Assembly: GCA_030704615.1 (NCBI GenBank)
Contig: CM060731.1
Location: 88,392,756 to 88,456,755 of the forward strand
Direction: 5' to 3'
Source of the DNA: Takakia lepidozioides
Lineage: Eukaryota > Streptophyta > Takakiopsida > Takakiales > Takakiaceae
DNA length: 64,000 nucleotides
Part shown: positions 22,721 through 33,235 of the stretch, piece by piece
Position numbering within the stretch: position 1 is the first letter of the stretch
Layout: each line of letters starts with the position of its first letter
The notes under the pieces: model-generated
The model's database searches: none
What the model was told of the DNA's origin: nothing
The model's input: the letters and a program-made list of their open reading frames with translations, nothing else
Program-made: the position numbers and the translations under genes

Positions 22721-23775
22721 CTGAAATGCGGCACCGCATTTCAATGTCTGAACGGAAATGTGGGAACTGCAAAAACCTCGTTTGGAAATGCGGCACCGCA
22801 TTTCCAAAACCGGAGCAAGAACAAATTTCCGTTTCATGGTTTGGACATCAGAAACTGTTCGGACAAACGGAAATGCGGTGCCGCATTTCCGTTTCCGACA
22901 CGACAGTTTTGCCGATTGCCAGCTCCTTCCATGGATGTAAATCGAAATGCGGAGGTCGAACATGGAAATGCAGTGCCGCATTTACCTTTTGGAGATGGAC
23001 ATTTTTCCAACTGCAGACCCATCGACGTTCTTGGGCTCCCAATTCCATGATGCTAGACGGGAATGCGGCACCGCATTCCATTGAATAAGAAATTTCGATG
23101 ACGTACATGGAAATGCGGCGCCGCATTTCCAAAAGGGACATCGTTGTTTGCCCAATTCCACACCCTTTGATGGAAATGCGGCACCGCATTCCATCATCCT
23201 ATAAAAACTTACATTGTCCTATAAAAACTTTCAATTGCCCAACATGGGAAATGCGGCGCCGCATTTCCAAAACAGACATCGTTGTTTGTCCAATTCCAGA
23301 CCCGTGTGGGCATTCCGTCTTGATGGACGGAAATGCGGCACCGCATTCCATTGTCCGATTCGATATTTTGATGACAGACATGGAAATGCGGTGCCGCATT
23401 TCCAGAACTTCCATCGTTGTTTGTCCAATTCCAGACCCTTCGACGGAAATGCGGCACCGCATTCCATTGTGCTCTCCGGAAATGGTGTGCCGCATTTCAT
23501 TGTCCGGTACAAAATTTCGATGACGGACATGGAAATGCGGTGCCGCATTTCAAGTATGGACATGGACAAGCATTAGCGACTGGACATGCTTGGATGGTTC
23601 AAGTCGAATATGGAAATGCGGCGCCGCATTTCAAATTCGAAGTATGGTAATGCATGTCAGGAAATGAAATGTTGTACAGCATTTCCGTCACGACGACAAC
23701 GGAGGAAAGGGAGCTGCCAGAAATCGCTTCATAGAGAAAATGGAATGCGGTGCCGAATTTCCGAGCTTCGGCGTA
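22721..23775. repeat. Palindrome array 2
   Basis: About 17 copies of the family 1 palindrome or its decayed forms, centred near 22732, 22794, 22879, 22974, 23069, 23119, 23182, 23257, 23339, 23392, 23455, 23487, 23541, 23622 and 23675. Spacing is irregular; a two-palindrome module with steps of about 50-53 and 63 bases recurs. The linkers contain repeated words (GTTGTTTGTCCAATTCCAGA). About half of the copies end in CCGCATTCCAT rather than CCGCATTTCC. Confidence 0.92.
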
Positions 23776-24038
23776 TACATGTTTCCTACAACTCATACAT
23801 GGATTTTCTTCACCTCAGGACTGTGATATCGCTGACTCTGGTATATTCATATGGACAGACACATTGTAGAAATGAGTCCTCAAATTGTAAATAGTGGGCC
23901 AATTACGGCAGTTCTTGAACACGATGAAACACAAGCACACAGAAGTGAGGTACGATGGGTTGTTTTATTGATCGAACACGGTGTCTCACATTTAGCAACT
24001 CCAGACAAATCTAAGCCCTTCCTCCTTCTACATGGGTG
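23776..24038. other. Spacer between array 2 and gene B2
   Basis: No gene or repeat is recognised. It should contain the 3' end of the minus-strand B2 transcript. Confidence 0.25.
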
Positions 24039-24740
24039 TCACCAAGTCGACGGAACTTCGATAGCCCTCAAAACAAGCTCATTACTGATGCGGCATCTCG
24101 AGGTAAACTGCAATGCGGTCGATCTGGTGCCTTTGGTGGAGCTGACGACAATGTCATGCCCATCAATCATACCACCATCATACATTGACAAGGTCATTGT
24201 GGGCCTCCTATGCCCGTGCGATTCGTCTTCGCAACTCAGCCGAATGTCTCCATACACTGGAAAAGCGGAGTGAACTCCACGAATATAGTTTTCCCCGGTG
24301 CCGTCCTCCCTGGTCCACTGGCAGCAGTTCCAGCGCCAAAGTGAGGCCGTGCGTGATCTGTCCGGCATCCCATTCCACCTTGGTATATCGAGGTCAACAA
24401 TTTTCAGGACCCATGGACCGCATTGACCCTCGCCCTCACCTCGCTCAAAGCGGTAATAGCCCTCCAGATACTCCATTGCGCGCAAAGACTCCCGCTTGAT
24501 TCCAGATGCGTCTGTGAAAACTGAAAGCCAGACAATGATCTCTCCTGATTCTGGTTTGAACATAGCATAATCGTGGCCATGATAAGGGCAATCAGCAGGA
24601 TTTTGGCGGCACGGCATCCCTGAAAAAGAGTAGCGCAGTACGCTCAATGACAGCAGCTCCCCGGATGGAGGAGGTAGCAGCGCGGTGGCTAGAAGAAATT
24701 CAAGCAAACGCTGCAATTCCTCACAAACACTCCAGGGCAA
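24039..24740 (-). CDS. Unknown protein B, copy 2 (paralog of A)
   Basis: This is an open frame of 233 codons without internal stops. It is homologous to gene A through CxNxxDCPYxGxDYAM (near 24,610-24,560), 'WNCCQWT' (near 24,320), 'PVYGDIRLSC' and 'YDGGMIDGHDIVVSS'. The frame opens at a TTG with no ATG before the MPC motif near 24,617, so either translation starts there or an upstream exon is spliced on. It is the best preserved of the four A/B copies apart from A1. Function unknown; no membrane or signal segment is visible. It diverges from A2 across the nested palindrome at 24,877-24,939. Confidence 0.6.
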   Translation of the reverse strand: MPWSVCEELQRLLEFLLATALLPPPSGELLSLSVLRYSFSGMPCRQNPADCPYHGHDYAMFKPESGEIIVWLSVFTDASGIKRESLRAMEYLEGYYRFERGEGEGQCGPWVLKIVDLDIPRWNGMPDRSRTASLWRWNCCQWTREDGTGENYIRGVHSAFPVYGDIRLSCEDESHGHRRPTMTLSMYDGGMIDGHDIVVSSTKGTRSTALQFTSRCRISNELVLRAIEVPSTW

Positions 24741-24876
24741 ATTTAAATTTCCCCCCGACAGGAACGTGCACGGATGAAGATTGGCTCATCCATGAATGTA
24801 GCCGTTTCAGTTTCCTTCCCTGCCATGCAAACTATGGGCAGTAAGTGCCAGGTGGGCCTATAGCCACTCGAGACGA

Positions 24877-24939
24877 CGAAGTCCATCCCCCCTTTGATGT
24901 AAATGCGGCGCCGAATTTCCATCCGGGGGATGGACTTCG
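24877..24939. promoter_or_regulatory. Nested palindrome between divergent genes B2 and A2
   Basis: The outer arms CGAAGTCCATCCCCC (24,877-24,891) and their exact complement (24,925-24,939) surround a family 1 palindrome with centre GGCGCC. The arrangement equals that at 7155-7215 in the outer element. The inner palindrome differs by a few bases between the two copies, while the outer arms are perfect in both. Confidence 0.65.
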
Positions 24940-24967
24940 GTGGCAGATTTCAAACTATACCCCGTGG

Positions 24968-25737
24968 ATGAGAAAGAGGTATCGGTTCATCCACCGCTGG
25001 CGTGTTGAACACGTTACACGATGATTGGTGGGTACTTGTGACCCAGATGGTCCATTATTGGAGCCCGCACTGCTCTTCCGCTTCTCATCATTTCGAAAAT
25101 CTAAGGGCTTCGTTGCTGTCCGCAAGGTCATTGTCATCGGCATCAAAGACGTCCTCAGGTCCTCCTTTGCAAGGATGTCGTGCTTCCGGAACCGGGACGA
25201 CTGCCCTTATGGAGGCATCGATTATGCAATGTATTCGGCCACATCGGGAGACATCGTTCTCTGGTACACAGATTACACAGAAGATACTGGTTCGAATGTG
25301 GAAACATTGTCCGCTTTTGAGTATCTCCCAGGCCAGTACGCCTTCGAGCAGGGTGACGATCTTGGTCTGAGGAGTCCGTGGCTCCTGCGCATCTTGATTC
25401 CGATTTTCCCAGCTACGACGGGCACCCATGCAGAAGAATGCGCACTGCTATGCTGTTGCGGTGGAACTGCTGCCAGTGGACGTGGGTGGACTCCATCGGA
25501 GAGACTTATACTCCTGAAGGAGTGCGCTCATCTTCTCCATTGTATGGGGACATTCACATTGGTGTGGACGGCGAAAACGTGAAGCTTTCCATATTCGATG
25601 GTGGTATGATTGAAGGGCAGGACATTGTGGTGAACATCAACAGGGGCGGTACAACGGCTGCAATCCAGTTTACCTGGAGGAGCCCGAAGACTCATGAGCT
25701 AGTTCTCAGAGCAGTCGAAGTCCCATTGACAACGTGA
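24968..25737 (+). pseudogene. Unknown protein A, copy 2, frameshifted
   Basis: Near-identical to A1 in inverted orientation. An ATG at 24,968 opens a basic start, but the TGA at 25,022-25,024 (shared with A1) follows after 18 codons. The main frame then runs from 25,025, and a single-base deletion near 25,393 shifts it. The correct frame continues to 25,737 with 'RWNCCQWT', 'PLYGDIHIGV' and 'FDGGMIEGQDIVV'. A1 lacks this deletion and stays open. Confidence 0.65.
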
Positions 25738-26191
25738 CTTGTATTCAGAAGGCACAGGGCTAAAGATTTGTTTGCACAATCAGCACAGTAGACGTGCTTC
25801 AAATGCAATTCATGTGGATCAATAAAAACCCAATTGTGCCCTCTTTTTGTTCTATTCTGTATCCATCGTTCCCAAAATACGTCATTCCTCATTTCGTTTG
25901 GGATTGGGAGTGTGGGTGGATTTTGCAAGTGGCTGGTAGGCTGAAATGGGCCCCCATTGTACAGATCAGTACCACCCTACCATTCGCGAAACATTGCCTT
26001 TCAATATGTAATTCTAAAAAACATTGCCGAACCTCCTTCATCGGGAGGTCCTTCTCCCCCTATGACCGTGACACCCTAAACCCTATTCTCGCGGACACTT
26101 GTTTCCGGAAAATAGTCCTGCTCATGTTTTTTTCGACACTTACGACTCTGCTCATGGCTCATGGCTCATGGCTCATGAAATAGCAGCCCCC
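25738..26191. other. Right terminal region of the inner element
   Basis: Near-identical in inverted orientation to 5892-6354 of the outer element. It ends in tandem GGCTCATG units and the terminal CATGAAATAGCAGCCCCC. No gene is recognised, although short frames run across it. Confidence 0.6.
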
Positions 26192-26459
26192 GGACAGAAG
26201 GATAAGGAAAGAGTTGGCAGCAGCTCAGACAGGTAGACGGGTGCGAAAGTTTATATGTGATTCAACGGATGAGAGCGATGCAGACAGGGAGGACGACGAC
26301 CCAATGGAGGTGAGATGGTCGGTTCCACAAGGGGAAGATGGGATTTTTGAAAGTCTGGCCAACGAGCAGTTCGCTGGACATGAGAAAGGCAATGACGGGG
26401 TGGAGGCGGAGCAGGACAGTCAAGGACAAGACGACGATAGTGATGATTTTCAAGATTAG
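26192..26459 (+). pseudogene. Displaced acidic-tail exon of P1
   Basis: This reads as the C-terminal tail of P: 'RRVRKFICDSTDESDADREDD', then an acidic stretch ending in QDDDSDDFQD and TAG at 26,457-26,459. It matches P2 22,317-22,585. It is separated from the rest of P1 by the 13.9-kb inner element, beginning exactly with the second copy of the target duplication. Confidence 0.8.
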
Positions 26460-26479
26460 TAGAATTTTAATGAACTCTC

Positions 26480-27111
26480 TGTACATTTAAATTCTCTTCC
26501 AGAGTATATAAAGGAAATTCTCCCCATCCTTCATGTCCCCTCTCCCATGTGCTTCTAAACGACACCATCGTCCAAACCACGTCCCTCCCAAAATCGGAAA
26601 TGCGGCACCGCATTTCCATGTCGGAACGGAAATGTGGGAACTGCAAAAACCTCGTTTGGAAATGCGGCACCGCATTTCCAAAACCGGGGCAAGAACAATT
26701 TTCCGTTTCATGGTTTGAACATCAGAAACTGTTCGGCCGAACGGAAATGCGGTGCAGCATTTCCATTTCCGACACGGCAGTTTTGCCGATTGCCAGCTCC
26801 TTCCATGGAGGTAAATGGAAATGCCACCCCGCATGCGGAGGTCGAACACGTTATTTAAATGGCGGACATGGAAATGCGGTGCCGCATTTTCATTTTGGAG
26901 ATGGACGTTTTTCCAACTCCAGACCCATCGACGGAACTGCGGCTCCGCATTCCATTGTCCAATAAGAAATTTTGATGACGTACATGGAAATGCGGCGCCG
27001 CATTTCCAGAACGGACATCGTTGTTTGTCCAATTCCAGACCCTTGGACGGAAATGCAGCACCGCATTCCATTGTCCAATGAGAACTTTTGATTGCCAAAC
27101 ATGGAAATAAC
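26480..27111. repeat. TATA segment and palindrome array 3, cut by a gypsy LTR
   Basis: The TATA box at 26,505-26,514 is followed by family 1 palindromes centred near 26606, 26668, 26753, 26880, 26998 and 27057, with decayed ones between. The first three keep the 62 and 85 base steps of array 2, so this is the paralogous array of the outer element. It stops at 27,111, where the truncated 5' LTR begins. Confidence 0.85.
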
Positions 27112-27718
27112 ACTCAAGGAGGCGGAGGCGCTCACTAGGTGGAGCCCCGCACACCGGGTTGCGGTGGGGGTGGCTCCACAAGGGGTGGTGGTAGCTTAGC
27201 GGGACTTAGTGGGGGTGGCATAGGACTCACCATGGGGTGGAGACCTCGAGGTGGGAGTCGTGGGGAGTCTTGGGACTCATCACGGTCCATTGGGGCCGCG
27301 GTGAGTGGGCCAAGACTCACCGCGACTCACCACCGGGAATCGAGGGTCTTCGTGGTGGTTCGCCATAAAATGGCATGGCTGGTTGTGAAACCCCCGCGGA
27401 CAGCTACAGAAGTATATATAGGGAGTAGTAACCCCGAGAACGGTGCAAGCCCGTTGGTGACCAAAAACTAGTGAGTAAGCGAGCGAGCCGGAAAGCGACC
27501 AAAGAGTGGGGAGCTGTTCCGGACTGCCAACTACAAAAGGAATTCCCGCTGGTTCCAAAGCGGTGGAGGGTTCTTTGGGAGAACAAAGGGGGACCGTTAT
27601 GCCCGGTGAGCAGCCGAAGCTCCAAGTTGGCCCGGCGGCCAGGTTAGGAGTCAGGCGCGCGCATCAAAGCGAGTAACTATGACTTGAGGGGGAGCTTACC
27701 GAAGGGAGGTGCGCGACA
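27112..27718 (+). repeat. 5' LTR, left-truncated
   Basis: Corresponds to 33,354-33,962 of the 3' LTR. TATA-like GTATATATAGG lies at 27,411-27,421, so the promoter core is retained although the 5' 118 bases are gone. Ends GCGCGACA at 27,711-27,718. Confidence 0.92.
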
Positions 27719-27720
27719 CT

Positions 27721-27732
27721 TGGTATCAGAGC
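27721..27732 (+). promoter_or_regulatory. Primer-binding site
   Basis: TGGTATCAGAGC starts two bases after the 5' LTR. This is the standard plant LTR-retrotransposon site complementary to the 3' end of initiator methionine tRNA. Confidence 0.93.
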
Positions 27733-27773
27733 TTAGAGTTCAGTACGCGATCGTCCTTGGGATTGGCCTCATC

Positions 27774-29461
27774 ATGGGGTCGGGCAAGCCAAAGCGAAAG
27801 CGGAACGGCCCAAAAGATGATGATCCTGGTGAGCCCGATGGGGGCGACGTGTCACCGAGGCGGTCGTTTGAGGAAGCGATGAATGTTTCCAAAAACGAGG
27901 CCGCTCAAGAGCGGGAGGAATCCGAGGAGTCGGAGCCCGAGGAATCCTTGAGAGCTCCGAAACCAAGAGATGCCTCCCATGCCGGCAGCCTTTTGGGAAG
28001 GGTTGTTGGCGCAGTTTGGCGGGACGTTGAAAGACGTGTTGAAGGCGGCTAATGCCACTTCCACTAAGGCAAAGTTTAAGGTGAAGCCTAAGGAACCCGC
28101 ACCTTCGAGGGCGTTCGAAATCGGAAGGCACTCAACACCTGGCTCCTGGAGCTAGAGCAGTACTTCCGGGCGGCCAAGTTGAGTGACGAGGATCGGGTGG
28201 AAGTGGCTCCCACCTATTTGAGGGGCTATGCTCAACAATGGTGGCAGAAACGCCTTCACGACCGAGGCCCAAGCCCGGAAACCTTGAACTGGAGTGGGTT
28301 CAAGGAATTGATGAAGAGACAGTTTGTGCCCCTCAACGCGTCCTGGCTTGCCCGGGACAAGATGAGGAATTTGAAGCAAACAGATGACATTCGGGGTATG
28401 TCCAGGCTTTCAATGTGCTGTTGCTCGAAGTCGCGGACATGGCAGAACCAGAAATGGTCTTCAACTTTGTGGCGGGACTGGCCCCATGGGCCAGGCGGAA
28501 GTTGGAGGAGAAGCCACCCAAGACTTTGAACGAGGCAATTGAGAGGGCTGAATGTTTCTCGGATGTCCCTAGGGGTGAGAGACAAGGCCGTACGGAGCTG
28601 AACCACAAGAAGACCCGGCGGGAAGGTGACTCCTTCCGACCGGAAAAGAAGTGGGATAGGCCACGCGGCGACAATGGCACGTGGAAATCGAAGGGAGGGC
28701 CTTCACACGTCAAGGCGGCACCCGGTGCTTCGAAAGGAAAAGCGGGTGGAGCGGCTTATGGCGGACAGAAGGCGACCTTTGATGGAGTGTGTTTCAATTG
28801 CGGGGAGCCCGGGCACATGGCCAAGAAGTGCACAAACCCTCGACAATTGAACATGACTCGGGCAACCACGGAGCTGTCGGAAGATACCATCAGTCGCTTG
28901 GTGGAAGCGGTGGTCGCCAGGACTTGCAAGGTAGGCAACTATTCTTGTGAGTTGTATCAGGAAACTGGCGCCCTGCGTAAAGGGAGTCAGTTATTGTTCG
29001 TGGATGGGATAATATCCGGAACTAACGTGTCGTTGTTGGTGGACACAGGAGCGTCGCACTCCTTCATGACGCCGGCGGCGGCGCGAAAGTTGGGACTCCC
29101 GACAAGTGACGTGGGGGCCTCTATTGAGGTGCGCTCTGCCAAAGGAGAACCTCAGTTGGCGACAAGGTTGGCGTTTGATGTTCCTCTTCAACTGGGGAGT
29201 TGGGGGGGACGTGAGAACTTCACCATCTGCGAGATCGATGGAGTGGATCTCATTTTGGGGATGACCTTTTTGAGCAAATCCGGAGCGGTCATAGATGGCC
29301 GCAAGAGAGTAGTCACGCTGCCATGTGGGAATGGTGGCGAGGTTTTACGAGTGTCGGAAACGCCCAAATCCGTGGGAGGGCGAATAAACCTTCTGTCAGC
29401 AAAGGAGTGGGCCGTGGAGGAGGCACACGAGTCCCATTTTTGCTTTACATTAGAGAAGTGA
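27774..29461 (+). pseudogene. gag and protease of the chromovirus element, frameshifted
   Basis: ATG at 27,774. A charged N-terminus is followed by the capsid-like gag block ('GYAQQWWQKRL' near 28,210-28,240, 'LMKRQFVP' near 28,310), a CCHC zinc knuckle 'CFNCGEPGHMAKKC' at 28,793-28,834 and the aspartic protease motif 'LLVDTGASHSFM' at about 29,034-29,069, with 'DLILGMTFL' near 29,245. Frame changes occur near 27,960, 28,115 and 28,400, so the product would not be made intact from this copy. The stop at 29,459 is followed by a shift into the reverse transcriptase frame. Confidence 0.9.
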
Positions 29462-32328
29462 AAGGAGAAGGCGATGGGGAGCCGAGCCCAGATTGGATCA
29501 AGGGGATTTTGGAGAAATACCAGGATGTGATGCCGGAGGATTTACCAAGCGGCTTGCCACCGCGAAGAGGAGTTGACCACAAGATTGAGGTGATACCGGG
29601 ATCGGAACCGCCTGCCAAGGCGCCCTACCGGTTGAGCCACAGAGAGTTGGTCGAGCTGAAGACTCAGCTCAAGGATCTAATGTCAAAGGGGTACATCCGG
29701 CCGAGTAAGTCACCTTACGGAGCCCCGGTGCTATTCGCAGACAAGAAGGATGGGACGCTGCGGATGTGTGTCGATTACAGGGCTTTGAATAAGGTGACTA
29801 TTAAAAACCGGTACCCTTTGCCAAGGATCGACGACCTTTTCGATCGGTTGGCAGGAGCGAAGTATTTCAGCCGGATCGACTTGCGCTCCGGCTATCATCA
29901 AATTCGGGTGGCGGAAGGAGATGAGGAGAAGACCGCGTGCAGGACAAGGTATGGTTCATATGAGTTCTTGGTGATGCCTTTTGGGCTCACAATGCACCGG
30001 CGACCTTTAGCACGCTGATGAACAGCCTTTTCAGGAGTGGTTGGATGACTTTGTGATCGTGTACATCGACGACATCTTGGTGTACTCGAAAACAAAGGAG
30101 GAGCACCTGGAGCACCTCAAAAGGGTGTTCCAAAAGTTGCGGGAAGGGAAGCTGTATGCCAAAGCTTCAAAATGCGAATTCGGGGTCACGAAAGTGGAGT
30201 TCTTGGGGCATGTGATTACACAGGATGGGATCAAAATGGATGACAGAAAGGTGAGGGCGATCTTGGACTGGGAGCCTCCGACTTCGGTCCCGGGAGTGCG
30301 ATCCTTCCTAGGACTCGCCTCCTATTACCGGAAGTATGTGAGAAATTTCGCCAAGATCGCGGGGCCGCTGTCAGACCTTCTGTGTAAATCCAAAGTCTGG
30401 GTATGGAACACATTTTGTGGCCAAGCTTTTGCTGAATTGAAGCAGCGGATGGCGGAAGCTCCAGTCTTGAAAATCCCGGAGTTCGATCGTCCATTTGAGA
30501 TTCATACAGATGCGTCGGACTTCGCGATTGGGGGTGTACTTATGCAAGATGAACGTCCAGTGGCTTACGAAAGTAAGAAACTGAATGAAGTGGAGCGACG
30601 GTGGCCGACGCACGAAAAAGAGATGAAGGCGGTGGTGCACTGTCTTGAGCTTTGGCGCCACTATGTTGGTTCCAACCCAGTGAAGGTGTTCACGGACAAT
30701 GTCACGGTGAAGTATTTTGCCACGCAGCCCAAGTTGTCCCCAAAACAACTTAGGTGGCAAGATACTTTGGCGGTGTTTGACGTGGATATCCAGTACAAAC
30801 CGGGACGAGACAACGTGGTGGCCGATGCTTTAAGTAGAAAGCAGCAGCTCTTGTTGGTGTACAAGGGCGAGACGGCGCTCCAAAGGAAGATCCGGAAGGC
30901 TTGCCGGAAGGATGAGCTGGCGAAGTCCGTGATGCAGGACTTGAGGATGGGGGTTAAATCGCAGTTCCACTTGCAAAATGGACTGCTCCGGTATAAGCAA
31001 AAACGTCTCTACGTGCCAAAGGGAGGGATCAGAGATAGCCTCTTGAGAGAATGCCATGATAGCCCGCTTGCGGGCCACGGCGGAGCCAAGCGCACTGCGG
31101 CACTCTTGAAGAAAGAGTATTTCTGGCCCAAACTGAGGGAGGAGGCAGAGGAGTATGTCAAGACATGCACCACATGCCAACAAAACCGGAGCGAGTACAA
31201 AAAGCAAGCGGGGCTGTTACAACCCTTGCCGATTCCAGAGGGGACTTGGGAAAGCGTCTCGATGGATTTCATGACTGCTATGCCGCTGTCAAAAGGATTC
31301 GATGCAATCATGGTGGTGGTGGATAGGTTCAGTAAAATGGGCCATTTCATCCCCACCAAGGAGACGGCAACGGCGCAGGAGACATGGCGACTTTACTTCG
31401 CCCACGTCTTAAAGCATCATGGAGTCCCGAAGGATATTGTCTCGGATCGCGATCCAAAGTTTACGAGTAAATTTTGGAGGACACTTTGGAAGAAGATGGG
31501 GACGAGGCTGAAGATGAGCACCGCCTTCCGACCTACGACGGACGGCCAAACGGAAAGAGTGAATTCCGTAGTGAAGCAATTCTTGCGGAATTACGTGTCG
31601 GCAGACCAATCAGACTGGATGGAACACTTAGATGCGGCAGAGTTCTGTTATAATAACACAGAACACTCCGCAACGGGAGTTTCCCCTTTCGTATTGGTCT
31701 ATGGAAAAGCACCTCTGGTGCCGACAAGTTGGGCCGCCCAGGACGTTGAGGAACCGGCAGTAGCGGCGGTACTGGAAGAACGCGAGCGTTTGTTGAAGCT
31801 CGCAAAGTACAACATTGCCAAAGCTAGGAAACGGTATGAAAGGCAGGCGAATCGGAAGCGGAGGGAAGTGAAGTTTGAGGCAGGCACAGAGGTCTGGTTG
31901 AACACAAGAATTTCCGACTACCTCCGGAAGTGAGTCCGAAGTTCGTACCTCCGTATGCGGGACCCTTTCGCATTCGGAAGGTTATGAATGAGGATGTGTA
32001 TGAATTGGAGCTGCCGGCAAACAGCAAGGTGCACCCAGTATTCCATGTCTCTCTTTTGAAGCCTTACTTCAAAGATGAAGCGCGTCCGAATCGACATCAA
32101 GTGTTGCGTCCGCCACCTATGCTGTTGGATCATGAAAATGAACCTGAGTACGAGGTGGAGGCAATACTTAAGTCGAGGAGGTTCAAGAACCAAGAAACGG
32201 AGTATCTCGTCAAATGGAAGGGCTATCATCATGTGGAGGCATCTTGGGTGCGTGCCTCAGAAATGGGAAACGCATCCGAGGCGGTTGCAGCTTTCGAAGG
32301 GCGACCTCAAAAGCGGAAGAAACGTTGA
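29400..32328 (+). pseudogene. pol (reverse transcriptase, RNase H, integrase, chromodomain), frameshifted
   Basis: The reverse transcriptase fingers and palm ('[20 protein letters not shown]' near 29,767) lie in one frame up to 30,000. Two apparent single-base deletions near 29,992 and 30,033 precede the catalytic 'VYIDD' at 30,060-30,074. RNase H has 'HTDASDFAIGG' near 30,500. The integrase shows the H-H...C-C zinc domain (31,045-31,180) and the acidic residues in 'VVDRFSKMG', 'VSDRDPKF' and 'GQTERVNS'. Another shift near 31,930 separates the C-terminal part, which has a chromodomain ('YEVEAILKSR', 'YLVKWKGY', 'SWV') at about 32,148-32,250. Such chromodomains bind modified histones and guide integration in this family. 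Confidence 0.92.
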
Positions 32329-33235
32329 TGGGGACATCAACCTTGGAGCGTGGGGGAGGAAATGCATGCCTAGCCCGGCTTAGCTAGCTTAGGAATCCGA
32401 TTACAAAAACTTGTATTGTACAAAAATTTGTTATAAAGGAAATGGGTTCCAAATGTTGTGCGTCCTATTTTGTTTGGAATGGTGATGCATGGTATGGTTG
32501 GCTAGTGTGTAGAATGCATGCTAGCTTATAAAAGTGGGAGAGGTAAATTGGGTTAATCGTGTGTTTGCGTAGTGCCGAAATCGGGTGACCCCCATCCAAG
32601 GGGCAAGGAAACTTGCGACTTCTTTGGGAGTTCACGTGCTAGTGCGCACCTGGCGCGTGCGCATACTATAACTGCGCTACCGAGGGGGTTGCCTTGTAGT
32701 GCGGGCTAACGCGGAAGCTACGTGCTTCCGTTCACGTACTATAATTATGTAGCCTCGGGACGAAGTCGTAGTGCGGCTTCGGCGTGTTCCCGTACCTCAG
32801 GCCAGCATTCCAAGGCGGACCCAATTGTAGTGATTGGGGCGCACGGTTGGTTCAAGGTTATCTTCCTAGTCAAAGAGGGTTCCAGGTGAACCCTTGCTCA
32901 AGGTGATGCCAAAAAGCGGCATCATGAGCGGTCGCAAGCAATGTTGTTGCAATAAGGCGATTCGATCCTCAAGGAGGATCGTTCCTTGGCCTTGAAGTAG
33001 GCCAAGAAGAGTGCACTGGGAGGAGCTTGAGAGGCTCCACCCTTGGCCGGGACTTGGAGGAAGTCGGCCGAACTAGCTAGTGGAGAGTAGAGTCAAGTGT
33101 GGGGTTTGGTTCTTTGCCATGGGACGCCATGGTACGGAAACAAACTCCTTGATGTGGGACGCCACAACTTGGATGTTCGTTTCTACAAAATGGACAAGTC
33201 GATGAGGACATCGACTCCCTGTTGGTAGGGGTGTG
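32329..33235. other. 3' noncoding region of the chromovirus element
   Basis: There are 0.9 kb between the polyprotein stop and the 3' LTR. It holds no open frame of note. A purine tract TGGGGGAGGAAA lies at 32,351-32,362 and GGTAGGGG just before the LTR; the latter is in the right place for plus-strand priming. A short hairpin (CGGAAGC/GCTTCCG) lies near 32,731-32,750. Confidence 0.5.

Larger units (their letters stand above)
5892..26191. mobile_element. Composite region bounded by inverted 1.3-kb arms (outer and inner MULE-like elements)
   Basis: The left edge (from 5892) and the right edge (to 26191) carry the same terminal sequence in opposite orientation (GGCTGCTATTTCATGAGC and its complement). 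The similarity continues inward for about 1.3 kb through gene A and its flank, and partly into gene B. A related but diverged end occurs in the middle at 12268. The simplest reading is two elements of one family. An outer one starts at 5892 and carries A1, a truncated B1, P1 and array 3, and is cut on the right by a gypsy LTR. An inner one at 12268-26191 is inserted into P1. I see no obvious target duplication across 5892 and 26191, which fits two separate insertions rather than one 20-kb unit. Confidence 0.6.
12268..26191. mobile_element. Inner Mutator-like element (13.9 kb) with ParB-methyltransferase cargo
   Basis: The left end reads GGTTTACTATTTCATGAGC and the right end is the complement of a GGCTGCTATTTCATGAGC sequence, followed on both sides by CATGAGC-rich subterminal repeats. 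The insertion splits the acidic-tail exon of P1 and leaves an 11-bp duplication (one mismatch). P2, which is not interrupted, shows the empty site. Inside, left to right: noncoding end, a minus-strand transposase with SWIM zinc finger (13,096-16,700), palindrome array 1, gene P2, TATA box and array 2, gene B2 (minus), gene A2 (plus), right end. Transposase family, duplication length and inverted ends agree with a Mutator-like superfamily assignment. The transposase catalytic triad is only partly traceable. Confidence 0.65.

Noticed and set aside
32351-32370. Purine tract followed by TGCATGCC as the start of the chromovirus 3' LTR
   Set aside because: The solo LTR with exact CACAC duplications and the TGTCGCG/CGCGACA ends place the LTR start at 33,236.
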